NCBI GenBank assembly: GCA_021234155.1
Contig: JAJEKV010000001.1
Coordinates: 29,156,177-29,220,176, forward strand
Length of the DNA stretch: 64,000 nucleotides
Direction: 5' to 3'
DNA from: Isoetes taiwanensis
Lineage: Eukaryota > Streptophyta > Lycopodiopsida > Isoetales > Isoetaceae
The notes beneath the pieces were generated by a model. That model had not been told where the DNA came from. It searched no databases and was given only the letters and a program-made list of their open reading frames with translations. Made by a program: the position numbers and the translations under genes. Positions within the stretch are counted from its first letter, which is position 1; each line of letters begins with the position of its first letter. This document shows, one piece after another, positions 1-12,265 of this stretch.

Positions 1-1100
1 ATGCCACATTGTTTGGAGTAACGTTGTTCGTGCACATTATCAAAATAGTCTAATTGCTGCCTCCTCAAACATTTGCTCAAAATATGCTTCTATCCAAGTA
101 GACCAAGTTATCAGGTCCTTCTTCGGCATTCTGCCAAAAATCACCCTTGCATTTGCAGTACTGTTTGCTTTACCATACATATTAATAAGAGCATTTCCAA
201 CCACCAGAGATGATGAGCGTGAAGTAATTTATCTTCTTTGAGAAATGCATGGCTTCTACATGCATTTAGACAAGAAATGAAGCTTATATGATCTGGTTTA
301 ACATCTTTGCGACACATATCCCAAAAAAGATGAAAAGAATCATGGTCCAACCCATGAAAGACATAGGCTGCAATCATGGCATTCCATGTTACCAAGTTGC
401 GATTAAGTATTTTATTATATACACTCCAAGCGTCTTCAATTTTACTCCATTTGCTATACATATGTACAAGAGAAGCGCTTAAAATGACATCTGACTCAAA
501 TTCTTTGTAAATGCTCTGGAATGGATGAGTTTTTCCTCTAAGAATAGAATAGAATAGAAAAAGTGGGGTGTCGACAGTTAGTAGCCTACAGGTTGCCAGT
601 GCTGCTATGCTCTGGTATCCAGACAATGTCACATACATTGAGAACTGTGTTAAATGTAATGATGTTTACTTCCAAGTTCTTTGCATTCATGTGGCAAAAG
701 AGGCTGAGAGCTTCCTTTCCATAGCCAAAAGAAGAATAGGCTGACAAAATAGCATTCCAAGATACTATATTCCTCCCTGGCATGTTATCAAACACAAAAA
801 TGAGTCAAATGATGTTGCCTCATTTGGCAAACATCCCAACAAAGGTATTAGACAAGAATATTATGAAGTTTATTGATAATGAGATAGCCATGAACTAGTT
901 TGCCCCATGAGATGGTTCCTGCTTTAGACAAGAGAGCAGCAGATGTGCTAAGTCCCAAATTTTTACCAAGCTCCACAAGGGGATGTGAAGTTCCTGATGG
1001 ACTGAGCATTTATGACATATAGATGGAAGCATAGCTATTGGTGCATTACAAGCATAAATAGTAGCCATTCAGTCTTGCTGTAAAACTTCCTCCTTTGCAA
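1..1100 (-). pseudogene. Decayed PLS-class PPR gene fragment, running off the left edge
   Basis: Several consecutive pentatricopeptide (PPR) motifs can be read on the minus strand, but only by changing frame. From right to left they are a segment ending SWGKLVHGYLI, then MFDNMPGRNIVSWNAILSAY, then LVHMYSKWSKIEDAW with NLVTWNAMIAAY, then VVGNALINMYGKAN, and finally MPKKDLITWSTWIEAY near base 110. The alternation of these S/P/L-like motifs is typical of plant organelle RNA-binding PPR proteins. Breaks seen: a TGA where Cys is expected in a MFAKCG-type motif near 815, frame changes near 800 and 590-640, and another near 225 inside the VVGNAL motif. No DYW or E domain is in the window, because the 3' end lies beyond base 1. 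I infer a dead gene copy; PPR genes often leave such remnants. Confidence 0.85.
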
Positions 1101-2185
1101 TGCTATTTTTGTACTCTAATTTCCACAATTGACTTCTAGTTGCCCGAGTTGAGAAAATAACTTACCTCATAGGAAAACTTCTTCCCCAATCCAATTACAA
1201 ATACTTCTATACGTGTTTCTGTAAATATCAAACAATACATCAGTAAATGCATTTTCTTGAAAGCATATTGTATCGACCTCATTATAATTACATGCTACAA
1301 TCATGTGTTCTAAATTTCCATGTAACCTAGATATGTATGTGACTACAAAATTACTCAAGATCTGATAAATTTTTGTTTTAAAATACTAAACTGCAAGAAG
1401 ACAATGGGAACCTTGAAGAATCACTCTAGATTTGCATTTATCTACAACAATTGCGTAGGTTTTTCCAGGAAAATTATCAAACATATGTATCTCTAGTCAA
1501 TTTCTGGATTTCCCTAAAGCCTGAGCCCTATTTTGCAAAAAAAAATAGCGTTCCTGAAGAAGAAGAGGAAAAGGATTGACACACCTCGTTCAATGTTGGT
1601 TTTAAACTCATAATGAAATCGTCATCTTCTGTATCTGGTTCATCCTTTTCCATTTCAGTCGGTCAGACATCCCTTCTCATGGAAGACCTATCCCTTCTCA
1701 CGGGAGACCTAAGATCAAGCAAACGACTTCTACTCTCCCGATTTGAGTTTTCTCAAATCGCATCCTATTACACAGTGCGCGTGAAGAAACTGCCCGATCC
1801 AAAGGACCAAAATAAGTTAAAAATGTCAACGGCCAAGATGTTGCACAGACTATCATTATTTTGCCATTAGTATTATATATAGATAGATAATGATGCATCT
1901 TGCACTGCCTCTTGTGCATGAATGGTGTCTCAGATACGATGGATTCACCATAAGTCAAGCATTATCAAAATTTTGTCATAGAAATCAACCTAAAAGTCTA
2001 GCTTTTTTTTTAGTTTGTCTAGATTTGGCAAAGTTGAGGAATTACAAATAATAGCGCTATCATTCCCACATGCAATTGCCTGACTAGTATGAAAATAGAC
2101 AGAGAAATAGACAGAGAAATGTCTGAACAAATGACTGAAATTTTTTAAAAGAAATAATAATGCAATAGCATCCCAATAGCATGTA
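1101..2185. other. No recognised gene; one short unrecognised ORF
   Basis: AT-rich sequence between the PPR remnant and a dispersed repeat. The only sizeable frame is 1613-1870 (+, 85 residues, Ser/Leu-rich, starting MKSSSSVSG). It has no family signature, no repeat and no visible splice partner, so I do not call it a gene. Confidence 0.5.
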
Positions 2186-2300
2186 ACCCCCGTAACCCTC
2201 GTGTGAATATGCACCCAAATCAAAGGGGGTTTCAGGAGGATTTTAATTTAAATATGTTGGATGCAATAGTTTGAGTTAATTAATGTTAATGGTATACATA
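2186..2300 (+). repeat. Dispersed repeat, copy 1 of 3
   Basis: The stretch containing GTGTGAATATGCACCCAAA, followed by AAAGGGGGTTT and an ATTTTAATTTAAA tract, recurs at 59207-59458 and 60528-60665 in the same orientation. The copies have diverged but are alignable by eye. No coding content. Confidence 0.7.
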
Positions 2301-3850
2301 TATTGGTTGTATCGTATATACATGTATTGGATGTATCGGTCATTTTGGACACTAAGAATGGCGTAAATGCATGTAGCAATTTTAGAAACACTTTTGCATG
2401 TAACATTTTTAGAAACATGTGTGCATGTAATCCAATTACATGAGACAAGGCTAGAATGACAAAACTGCCTTGTTTTAATATAAATATAATGATGTGCATT
2501 ATGATGGGGTGCTGCTACGAGCAAACACAAATCACACAAATCACATATGCTATGTACATCCACAGATTTTGGATTATTTTTAAGTACATTGTACAACTGG
2601 TTTCTAAAGGATATCTCACATCTCTCTAGGGAATTGAACCCTAGATAACTCCATCAAAATATGGAGAATCATTGGAACCTAATATCGAAATAATCTGCAA
2701 TGCTTTTGGAAATAATCTGCAATGCTTTTGCACATGTAGCTTTTGCTTGAGGGAATAATCAGAATGGTGCACGGACATGGAAATGTTATGCTGTAGAAAG
2801 TGAGCATCAAGAGAAAATCCAATGATTATGGCATGATGTATTAGCGCCTGCAAGTTTAAGATCTTGCTAAAATCTCCATAGCTCCTATATATAGCTCCTA
2901 TAATGCCACATCCTGTAGAGAAACAATTTCAGTTCCCCTTCCTATTGTACTATAACTTATTTCCAAGGTAAATCCGTTAATGATGAGGAGGTGATTCATT
3001 TTTCTTAACGCTATGTCCGATATGGTGACAACCATTAATCTCAAGCAAAGAAAGCTCATTGTATCCTTATGCAACCACAACTAAGCTTTCATCAATTAGG
3101 AGGTAGCATTTCACAGCCTTGTCCAATAGCGAACAAGCTTCTGTTTCAAAAGCCAATAGAGCTTCAATCAGGTCTATGCCCACTAAAATGCATCAAATCC
3201 ATTCCAAATGAATTTTTTTAAATCATGCAATACATGCCTGTAAATTTGTGGAAGCTGAACAACTCTAGTGTTTCTAAAAATTTGCAAGACTTTCCCACGG
3301 CTTGCAAAGCCTCATCAGTCACATTCACGCATTGCATATGCAATGATTTAAGCCTGGATACCCAGGAAAAAAGGACCTACCAGATCGTTCCAACAGTATT
3401 ATAAACATCGTCATCTTGGATGGAGCTGCTTCCTTGAACATCCTGATCAAAATTGTCCTTGTAAGCTATTTCATCCCGCCACAACCTTGCATGAATTCAT
3501 TGTTTTTTAATTTTGTACGCAAGAACACTACTACGGGAATGCCTATCATCGCCAGAAGAAGAAAAAGGGGCAGAAGAAGAAAAAGGGCTTTACTCAGAAT
3601 ACACTACTGCAAACAGAATAGAGCAGATCCTTGTAATATACGAATTTGCTCTGCTTCTTCAGCTCTGCATCTACACAAGTCAGAGAAAAGCGACCTGTCG
3701 CAAAGTTCCTTGGCCTTTCGAGGTCCTGCTTTAGTAAAGAAATTGGGAATGAAACCATAGAACCCAAAAATACATTTGATCAAGCCTTGCATGCTTCAGC
3801 TTTTGAAATTCATAGGCGAACCATTAGAAATTGGCGCCAAAATCAAGATC
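2301..3850. other. No recognised gene
   Basis: AT-rich DNA with short overlapping frames on both strands and no recognisable protein motif. 2640-2760 contains a short direct duplication (AATAATCTGCAATGCTTTTG twice). 3410-3800 holds overlapping plus-strand frames without a family signature. Confidence 0.5.
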
Positions 3851-3854
3851 GGCG

Positions 3855-4010
3855 TATGCGCACTCTAGATGTACCGATTAGTACGTCTCATGGAGTATCG
3901 TCATCAAATCATATAAAAACTTTAGGGAAAAAAATACAAAAATACAGAAGAAACTCCATGTTATTGTGCTATATATTTTTGCTATATTCGAATGGTGCAC
4001 CCTAGCCGAC
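3855..4010 (+). repeat. Dispersed repeat, copy 1 of 3
   Basis: The segment beginning GCACTCTAGATGTACCGATT recurs at 62540-62670 (close match, about 130 bp) and more distantly at 60358-60450. In all three it is followed by a CAAATCATATAAAAAC-like tract. Non-coding. Confidence 0.7.
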
Positions 4011-5084
4011 CTCAGTTGCCGGATCTGTCCGTCCTATGGCCCAGATCGTATGTTGGGGCTTCTAGCTGCCTCTTGTTTTGATTATGGTCATTTATGATTG
4101 GGGGCGCCTATGATTTTGAAATACGGAATATAGGTTCTCTTAGGAATATGATATACTAAGACTCATTTCTATACAGGTTCACCTAAGATTTTAAAATTTG
4201 AGATACGGAGACTTGAACTTCTACCAAATTAATCCAATATCTTAAAAAGAATGCTTTAACCAATGCAACCAACAAATTAACATGTTTATTTTATGCATTG
4301 AATCTATGTTTTTTTTTTCGTTCTTTTTAATAATAACCTATATGGTCTATGGTCTTAAGGATAGTGATTTATGCATCCATATCAAATCCCCCTAGAACCC
4401 CTTGTTATTGTGCTACGTATTCAAATGGTTTTCTTTTTCTTTTCTTTTTTTCTTTTTTTTTTGTATTTTTTATGTTATTTATAATCTTCATAGCATTTGC
4501 TATATTTTGCTCCAGTTTCTCCAAAAAAAAGAAGAGAATTAGAAAGTAAAGCCATATATTGGATCGTTGTAGATTTAAAAAAGTGAATAAGTCCTATTGT
4601 TTGGTTCTGAACATTATAAATGCGAATCATTATAGTGATATAAGAAATGTTAATGCCAAACCAACAATACATGTGTGTTCCGCTAAATCAATTGTATAAA
4701 AGACCATGTCTATAGTGGTTCCTTGCCAATTAATTATGTTGTTTATTTTTTCAATGCTTTGTAAATAACCATTGTGTTTAGCCACTATGAATAACCACCT
4801 CTTTGGGTAAAAATAAAAAACAACCACTATGACAATTAATTTGGTATTAAAAACCATGTTATAAATCACACCAATTTCAGAAACAACGCAACAAGTGAAA
4901 ACAAACTTGAATAATCAGCATGGAAACTAGAATTGGCATAAAAAGCATCCTATGGACTACTCCAACATCATTAGTAGTGCTAACATCAGAATGTTAACAT
5001 GAATAACCATCATCGTATTTAATGTGTTGTTAAAAAACCATACTATAAACCACTACTAATTCAATGAACTTTTTTATCCTAAGC
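4011..5084. other. No recognised gene
   Basis: AT-rich DNA with homopolymer T tracts (4308-4320, 4440-4475). The short frames have no recognisable motifs. Confidence 0.5.
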
Positions 5085-7482
5085 AATAGAATAGAATAAG
5101 AATAAGAATAAGAATAAGAATGATTTTTTATCGTCCACTGAGGCCAATCGGCCTATGGGACCCACAAGGAGCGCAACAAACTTATTACTGTCCGGGTTAA
5201 AAAACCCCCGCCCCGAAGGGTTTTCGAGGGAAAAACCGTGGCAGTAATAAGAATGCTGTCAAACTGTACAAGTATACATCAATGTATATATACATGTCAA
5301 GTGTGTGCCCGAGGACATAGCTGATCTCGCATGTCCATAACCTCCTAAAGGTATGATCCCAGCACCCATACGGATGCTGTGCTCAATGTCACATGTAACG
5401 GTGGCGGGGCGACCAACTTCGGCATAGCGTCCGAATTTGATCATATCTTTGGGCAACTTTGAAGGGTATGAGATTCATCCTCAATGACTCCCATTTGGCG
5501 GCATTGTGTGAGCCTGCCCCTGGCGTGGCTCACCAATCCATCCGCCCGATCTCAATTCGAAGATGATGTGCCCCTGCGAATGGAGGCAATGAGTCTGCGC
5601 CTTTTCATGGGCAAGTGGGTACGAGGGTAGCATTGCGGGCAGCGTTCCAATGTGGGATTTATGTGGCCGATGTGTGGCCGATAGTGTCTTTGTCTTGACA
5701 TGTTCAAGGGCATTGGCATCCCAAAGCTTGCCGAGGAAGCAAAAGCGTCAAGATATTGCCTCAAGCTATGGCGATCTGCCTCTGTTTGCACATGTATGCA
5801 CCCGTGCTCCCTGCACATTCCATCTAGCCAACCATTGAGCTCTCTTTTCCCTCCAGCCGAGGCCTTGAGGGGCCGCGCCCCATTGCCATGATATAAGCTA
5901 GTTTAGGGAGGCGAGCATCGTCGATATTGACCACCTTCCGAAAATAGATAATGTGGCGATCAAGGGCAGCCCCCTCGAAGAGGCAAGAATCTGTCTCTCG
6001 CAGTAGAATTTGATATGGGATTTGTGGACTTCACCCCTAGTGCTTTCGTACTAAGAAGGCTACGGACTGCTCTAAGTCATTCAAGTAGCAAGTGATGCTC
6101 TTTGGGCCCCATACTTCCACCCCGTATAAAAGGGCGGGCTCTACTAAGACCTTGAACATGTGTGTGATGGGCCCAATCATACAACTCCGGCTCTATGACT
6201 ATTGTTTTGCATTGCATATAGTGCCTTCCAGCCTGCCGTCACTCGTAGTCGTATGGATGTGTCCCAATGCATAGTAGAAGGAAACTCCACTCCCAAATAC
6301 TTGTATGTGGATGCAACTTCCACATTCGCCTTGGTAAGCTGAAGGAGGACCCCCCTACCGACGTGAAGATGATATGAAAACCACCTTAGTCTTGGCGGGT
6401 TGACGCGCATATCGCCGTCGCTTGGCGTGTCCGGGGCATCGAGATGTCGTTGCATGTCCGCTGGTGTGTAAGCTAGGAGGTCCACATCATCATCAAAGAT
6501 ATATTAACCGGTCGATGATCCGATAGAGAAGGTGAGCTCCATAGCCCCATTATCGGCAAACCCGACTCTCCAATTGATCAATGTAAAGCCCAAAGAATGT
6601 TGGGGAGAGAGGGCCCCACGGAGAACCCCGATACTACTATCAAATGGTTGGCTTGTCTGCTGCAACCGATCAGAAGCATCTTTCATATAGCACTGTATTA
6701 ATCTGCATTACGCAAATCTGGGAACCCCGATTCCGCAGTCTTGCCCATAGTTTTTCCCGAGGCGCGATTGTCAAAGCGCCTTCGCCAAAATCAACAAAGC
6801 AACAATATAGATCCCGGCGGTTCTGGCTGTCTTCAATCGAGTTCGCGAAGCGTGAAGATGTGGTCAATGGTTGAGTGCTTCGGTCTGAATCCGCACGGGT
6901 GAGGGCCGCACCTCTGTTGCCTCTGCCCGGCCCAGATCAGCTGCTGCCGAGAATCCCACAAAGCGGTTTTGCAAATACCGAACCGACCATGATTGTTCGG
7001 TAATTGGTGCAGGGCAATTAGTGGGTCACCTGCCTTATAGATGGAAACAACTCTGCTATTGGTCTATTGCAGCGGGAAGCCTTCTTGTAATGCCTTGTTG
7101 AACAAGGCGGTCAAGATTGGTATTATGGACGGCCCTGCCCACTTAAGCAATTCTGCACGCATACCATCCAAGTCACGGGGCTTTCCCCATTGGCAAGACG
7201 CCGTAAGCCTTGTTCCACGTCACGAATCTGTGATTTCCAAAGACGGGCCTTCTTGCAAGGGTAATGCGCATGTGCACCCCGAGGGTCGTATAGCTGTTGC
7301 AAGTATTGCCTCCCGCTTTCGGGAGTGATATTCCACGTGGGCTGCATCTTGGCTTTCTAAGAACCCTTCGCCCGAGGAAGGTCACAGGGGGTGACGTTCC
7401 AGGAGATAAAACATTTCCCTTTGATGCGCTGCAATGTACCTGGCTTTCTTAGCTTTAAGGAAGATGCGGTACTGTCTGACTA
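5085..7482 (-). mobile_element. LINE-A, degraded non-LTR retrotransposon (ORF2 3' half)
   Basis: The minus strand reads as the 3' part of a LINE ORF2 broken into many frames. A linker motif (ARYIAAHQREMF) lies near 7420, RLANGESP near 7190, and an RT-palm remnant FVDFGEGA near 6780 (in place of FTSAFD). STYKYLGVEFPS and TAGWKALYAMQNNSH follow at 6190-6300, then HINPTLERCPQC near 5660. The 3' end is marked by GGGTCCCATAGGCCGATTGG read in sense, then GACGATAAAAAA and a (TTATTC)n tail at 5090-5125. The upstream end abuts the tail of LINE-B. Frames are disrupted throughout, so the element is dead. It resembles the 38-57 kb copies at the protein level. Confidence 0.85.
5181..5251 (-). other. LINE-A 3' stem-loop module
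   Basis: Arms CTTATTACTG (5181-5190) and CAGTAATAAG (5242-5251) are perfectly complementary. They enclose the loop block with GGTTAAAAAACCCCCGCC and TTTTCGAGGGAAAAACC that recurs in the other LINEs. The module lies about 85 bp from the element tail. Confidence 0.85.
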
Positions 7483-7556
7483 GAATAGAATAGAATAGAT
7501 TTTTTAACGTCCACGGAGACCAATAGGTCATGGGACCCATACAATGAGCTAGTACA

Positions 7557-7627
7557 ATCATTACTACTAGGATTAAAAAACCCCTGCCTCGAAAGGTTTT
7601 CAAGGGAAAAACCTTTGCAGTAATGAT
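7557..7627 (-). other. LINE-B 3' stem-loop module
   Basis: Arms ATCATTACT (7557-7565) and AGTAATGAT (7619-7627) pair perfectly around the conserved GGATTAAAAAACCCC...CAAGGGAAAAACC loop. Confidence 0.85.
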
Positions 7628-7652
7628 GATACTAGACAAGCGGAGATAATGA

Positions 7653-9720
7653 CTACTGAGGGCTCAGTATATCTAGAACCTCAAGTATGTATAAGGCCAA
7701 GTCATGCACAGATGGTGCTCTGAGAAGTTGTGGAAGCGTGGAATGGAATGCTAAGGTCAAAAAATGATTCCGGACTATCTCAAAAGCAGGGCAACTCAGA
7801 AGAGTATGGCTTTCATCTTCAATAACACAGAATCGGCAACAAAGGCACATAGTCTTGCTTCTCGCGGCAATTCGCGGCGCTCCCATCTACATGTCTCAAT
7901 CTGTAGCACTGTGGGACCCCGGCTTGAATTGATGCAATAGCTACAAGCTTGTTCCTGGACAATGAAGCAAGCAAATAAGCTTGGGGCCCTGGTGCCAAGG
8001 TGGGATTTATGTGTGCATGATAATGACCAGTTTTCACTTGGGCCAAAGTAACTGCGTCCCATATCTTTTGAGATAAATGACCATTGAGATATTGTTGCAA
8101 AAGCTCGGGATCGAACCGGCAAGCATCGCAATTTCGTTGCACGGTTGCCCAAAGCGGGCAAAACCATGTAGTGCAATGCTCTTTCCAACATCGTTTCAAA
8201 CGCTGAGGAGATTCAGCCATGGCAAGTGCAAGAACAGGATGCCTAACATCATCCATGTGGTGCACCTTGCAGATATAGTGGAGATGGCGCTTCATGGCAG
8301 AATGTTGAAGAGGCCAAAAACCTGTCTCTTGTAAAAGAATAGCATAGGGCACCATTGTTTTAACTCCGAGGATGTAAGTGAGAAAGGACTTTTGCACCCG
8401 CTCCAAGCTCTCCCAAGCACTAGCACTAATGGCAGGCCCCCACACTTCAGAACCATACAGTAAAACAGGCTCTACCAAAGCCTGAAACAAGTGGGCTTTC
8501 CATGGCCAATCATGAATTTCTACGCGAAAACAATTATTTTGCATTGCATAGAGTGCTCTCCATCCAGCAGTCACCGCTTGGTAATACACTATTCCCAAAG
8601 TGTGTTCTTACAGAATTCTACACCAAGATACTTGTAGTTATCTACAACTTCAACTTCGCGGCTATCATAGTGCATAGTGGGAACATTGCGACGAGAAGAT
8701 TGAACTACCAAAAGCTTGGTCTTTTGGAGATTAACACGCAGACCTGTGTTCTCACAAAAACTGTGCAGAGCATGTAAATGTTGCTGCATACTAGCAGCGG
8801 TATGTGCCAGAAGTGAAACATCATCAGCATACATAAGTTGCCTAATGATATAGTGTGCCAAATGTGGACCTCCGCCGCCATGATTATCAAGCCAATTCTT
8901 CCAATTGATCAATGTACAAGCCAAAGAGTGTAGGAGATAAAGGGCAACCCTGACGAACTCCAATATTGCTAGTGATTTGAGTACCTGATGCTGGAAATTT
9001 AGCAAAAACCCTTTCATAGAGCCGATAAACTGCATTTTGAAGATCTTGTGGAACCCCAAGTGCCTGCAAGCGCTGCCAAAGAAGCTCGCGTGGTACTGTA
9101 TCAAAAGCAGAAGTAAAATCCACAAAGCATATATAGAGGTCTTGTTTCAAACTTCGACTATGTTCAATAAGCATGCGCAATGTGAAAATATGGTCTATTG
9201 TAGAATGGCATGGACGAAAGCCTGCCTGTCCTACAGCACGTACACCAGTATGTTCTGCCCATGATGTCAACTGCTTCTCAGTAAGACTGGCTAAGAGCTT
9301 TGAAAATATGGAACTTACCATGATCATGCGATAATTAGAAGGGTCATGCTTATCACCTGCTTTGTAAATTGGTACGACCTTACTGACAGCCCAAGTTTCT
9401 GGCAAGCCTTCTTGCAAAGCTTGATTTAAAAGAGTAGTGATGATTGGAAGCAATAGCGGACCCCCCCCTCCCAATTTAAGCAATTCTGCTTGCAAACCTT
9501 GAAGATCAGGAGACTTGCCATTAGATAGATGCCGCAGTCCTTCTTTGACTTCCTCCTCTGTGAATTGAAGAATATCACCTACCAAAGGAGGCACAGAATT
9601 AAGGACCCCAGGATGATCATATAAGTGGACCAATCGCTCATCCCATTGCTGCATAGAAATATGTCCAAGGGTAGGAGGTGGTCGATATAATATTTTGCGC
9701 CAGAAGGTCCGAGGCTCAAC
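7653..9720 (-). pseudogene. LINE-B ORF2 remnant: reverse transcriptase and C-terminal Cys/His region
   Basis: The RT motifs are in order. PIYKAGDKHDPSNYR is near 9350, GFRPCHSTIDHIFTL near 9210 and YICFVDFTSAFDTVPRELLW near 9100, with the catalytic Asp of motif A. GVRQGCPLSPTLFGLYIDQL follows near 8920, and the catalytic YADD box within LMYADDVSLLAHT near 8840. Downstream are KYLGVEF, TAGWRALYAMQNNC and a zinc-finger-like stretch CLCCRFCVIEDESHTLLSCP near 7800. This last part is characteristic of the C-terminal region of APE-type LINEs. At least two frame changes (near 8900 and 8590) and a third near 7850 prevent a single reading frame. The RT palm itself, including both catalytic Asp motifs, is intact in sequence. 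Confidence 0.9.
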
Positions 9721-9722
9721 CT

Positions 9723-10640
9723 ACATGAATAACCATCCTTGCTATAGACCATTTCAATCTCAAGAGAACATGAAACCAATACAAGTAACCATATATAAAT
9801 AATAAAAAACCACTATAATACATGATTTTTATTGACAATATTTTTTTCAAAATAAAAAACCACATTTTTCATGGTTTTTTAGTGGTTAATTTTAGCGGTT
9901 AAATTTTACAGTTAGAAAAGTGACGCACGAAGAGTGCTTGAATACACTTTGCTCATGAGCATATACAAATTCCAGTAGTGATTGTTACATATGGTCGTAG
10001 TTCATGTTATTGTGTTCCATGTAGGCAACTTTTGGTAACTCTTGTTTGTATGTCGTGTTAGCCCTGTTAATATACTTGATTAGTCATTACCCTTCTGTGC
10101 GTAAACTAGAATTTCATAGAACTTGTGAAACATGTCATATGATGTGTTGTGGGACATAAGTTGTCTTTATGGAGTTTTCATATTTCTTTAACCATCTCAG
10201 TTTAAATAATTTAGTGATTGTATCAATCAATTCTGCTCTATCCAATAAGGTTAGGCCAAGAATACTAGGGGTCATTTTTGAATCTGTCTTTCTGAGTATC
10301 CTAATAGGAAGTAGAGAACAAGTGAAATTATAACTTAAAAATATTCAATTCGTAATGGGCTTCACATGCATGGTGTGTAGTCTTTAGTTGCCCATGTCAA
10401 GTAGTCAGTGGTATATTACATGTTTAGCAAAGATAACAATGTTGCATTTCAATACTAAACTATTCTAAATTTGTTTAGGACATGGAGGAGACTCTCAATC
10501 TTCTTTAATAAACTCAACACATTCAACACCCATTTGTATACTACTTCAAGGCCCAAGTCTCTTTGCACTACTGTGTAGACAAAAAATGCAGATCAGAACA
10601 TTTAAAAGTTTAGGTTGAAAAGTTGAGGGTTGTATTTTCA
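9723..10640. other. No recognised gene
   Basis: AT-rich flank with no open frame of note. 9790-9905 has short inverted stretches around AAAACCAC/GTGGTTTT. Confidence 0.5.
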
Positions 10641-10644
10641 TTTT

Positions 10645-10765
10645 TCCTTGAAGGACAACAAGCTTTATTTATCAATCAAAACTATAACACATAAAATGCA
10701 TAGATAACCCCAGTGGACAAACTAATCCAACAGAGCACAACCATCTGTCTATGCATGAGAATGAA
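10645..10765 (-). repeat. Retroposon-like sequence, paralogue of 10838-11215
   Basis: GAAGGAC...CTTTATT, ACACATAAAATGCATAGA and CCCAGTGGACAA...ATCCAAC occur here uninterrupted. They occur again at 10838-10900 plus 11145-11210, where a later insertion splits them. This copy therefore serves as the undisturbed reference. Confidence 0.7.
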
Positions 10766-10803
10766 TTTGAAAGTAAGTGTGCCAAATCAGTACTTTCTTC
10801 TCT

Positions 10804-10839
<36 letters not shown>

Positions 10840-10899
10840 AAGGACGTCAGACTTTATTAATAACACTCCATCATAATACATAAAACAATGCAGAGACAG

Positions 10900-11141
<242 letters not shown>

Positions 11142-11216
11142 CAGAGACAGGAATAAAAAACCCAGTGGACAATCAGATCCAACCGAGCAGGGCCACCCGT
11201 CTAAGCATGACAATAT

Positions 11217-11412
11217 AATAGATAGTATTTTAACGTCACGCCACTAGGCCCACACTACATTGCTTGGTTGGGCCCTGCCCCCAACCACCTTACATTGCGT
11301 CTGTTGGGATTTGACCCCCAACAGTACCGAGTGCGATTCTGGGCGGTCTCGAACTCGAGACCACATTGCTAAGGAACTAGTGTGTTACCACTAGACCACT
11401 AGTGCAATTCAC
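11217..11412 (-). mobile_element. tRNA-derived SINE
   Basis: Read on the minus strand, TGGTCTAGTGGTAACA (A-box-like, about 11381-11396) and GAGTTCGAGACC (B-box-like, 11345-11356) lie about 30 bp apart. This is the layout of an internal RNA polymerase III promoter. The body then runs to a 3' end GTGACGTTAAAATACTATC. This resembles the 3' end of the LINEs here (GACGTTAAAAAAACTATT), suggesting mobilisation by LINE machinery. It is too divergent to fold as a real tRNA. Confidence 0.75.
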
Positions 11413-11473
11413 ACTATTTTCCTCTCCTACAAAGAGAAAAATAATATATAATCATATTTATAGAAAAGTTACT

Positions 11474-11959
11474 TTAACTAGGTCGAACTTCCACATCCAT
11501 AGAATCATTAACAACAACTTGATATGCTCCCTGGTGTCTCAATGCCACTGAATTAGGAACATCCACTGTAACAATCGTAGCAGATACTGGAGCTACAGAG
11601 TGGACTAACGCAGATTGAGGAGCCAAGCTAGTTTTGTGACGGGCAAGCTTCTTCAGGCGTGGAGTAGACCATCCCTCTTCCAATAATTCTTGCTTGTGAG
11701 CAATGTCCTGAAAACGAGAGTGTTGATCCTCATTAAGAGGGTCTACTGATATAGACTGAGACGGAGATGCACTAGAAGAAGGCAATGGTGCAGAAGTAGC
11801 TAGAGAAGAAGGCATAAGAGCTGGTAATACTGGCGGAGCTGGTGGCCGAGCTAGCAATACTTTCTTCTCTTGATCAAGAGAAGAACAATTATAAGCCATA
11901 CACTTTTCTTCTATGTCCACTGAGGGTTGTATTGATGGATATTTAGGTAGAATCAACAT
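11474..11959 (-). CDS. Unrecognised 161-residue open frame, Pro/Ser/Ala-rich
   Basis: A single open frame that I do not recognise. Residues about 35-75 are Pro/Ala/Ser-rich low-complexity sequence. This is followed by a charged, helix-prone stretch around LLEEGWSTPRLKKLARHK, then a hydrophobic beta-rich tail. It starts MLILPKYPS and ends VEVRPS. It lies between a SINE (right flank in its sense) and decayed repeats. It has no obvious TATA box or neighbouring exon. It could be a fragment of a retroelement ORF1 or a captured exon. The lack of frameshifts over 480 bp in a decayed region is its only argument for being real. Confidence 0.3.
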   Translation of the reverse strand: MLILPKYPSIQPSVDIEEKCMAYNCSSLDQEKKVLLARPPAPPVLPALMPSSLATSAPLPSSSASPSQSISVDPLNEDQHSRFQDIAHKQELLEEGWSTPRLKKLARHKTSLAPQSALVHSVAPVSATIVTVDVPNSVALRHQGAYQVVVNDSMDVEVRPS

Positions 11960-12029
11960 TGTTCAATTCTCAACACACCTATCCTTTGCCTCAAGCCTGC
12001 CCTACTGCTAGCTTTTTTTCCTTCTCTTT

Positions 12030-12262
12030 TTGGTCGCACTAAGCATGAGATGTGGTAGAGAAGGGTCTACTATTCTTATCATATAGCATCCAATTGGATC
12101 TAGTATATTGATCTGGAAGGTTAGAACCTTAGTTTTTTACAACATAAATTATTAGTTTTGCATTAATCCTCGCGCGTAGTGCGAGACATGTCAGCGAAGG
12201 GTTTGCTATTCTTGCTATGATACCTCCATTTTTTACAACTAAAATTTGTATTCTTGTATTGG
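12030..12262 (+). repeat. Satellite-like repeat, about 115-bp unit, two copies
   Basis: Blocks with GAAGGGT...CTATTCTT, TTGGATCTAGTATATTGATC, GAACCTTAGTTTTT and a GCGC...GTGCGAGA stretch occur twice here and twice again at 22790-23035. I infer a dispersed small tandem repeat. Non-coding. Confidence 0.65.
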
Positions 12263-12265
12263 GTC

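Larger units (their letters stand above)
7483..9722 (-). mobile_element. LINE-B, 5'-truncated non-LTR retrotransposon
   Basis: A better preserved relative of LINE-A in the same orientation. The sense strand runs from 9722 to 7483. It starts within the linker between endonuclease and RT (RTFWRKILYRPPPTLGH) and continues through RT, the thumb-like region and a Cys/His tail. It ends with the GACGTTAAAAAA 3' end and a (TATTC)n tail at 7483-7499. The endonuclease and ORF1 are missing, as expected from incomplete target-primed reverse transcription. Its tail touches the truncated 5' end of LINE-A, so B may have inserted into A or beside it. Confidence 0.9.

Noticed and set aside
800-830. TGA in the PPR fragment as a possible RNA-editing site
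   Set aside because: PPR-related editing acts on organelle transcripts. This is a nuclear-type pseudogene with several frame changes, so the stop is simply decay.
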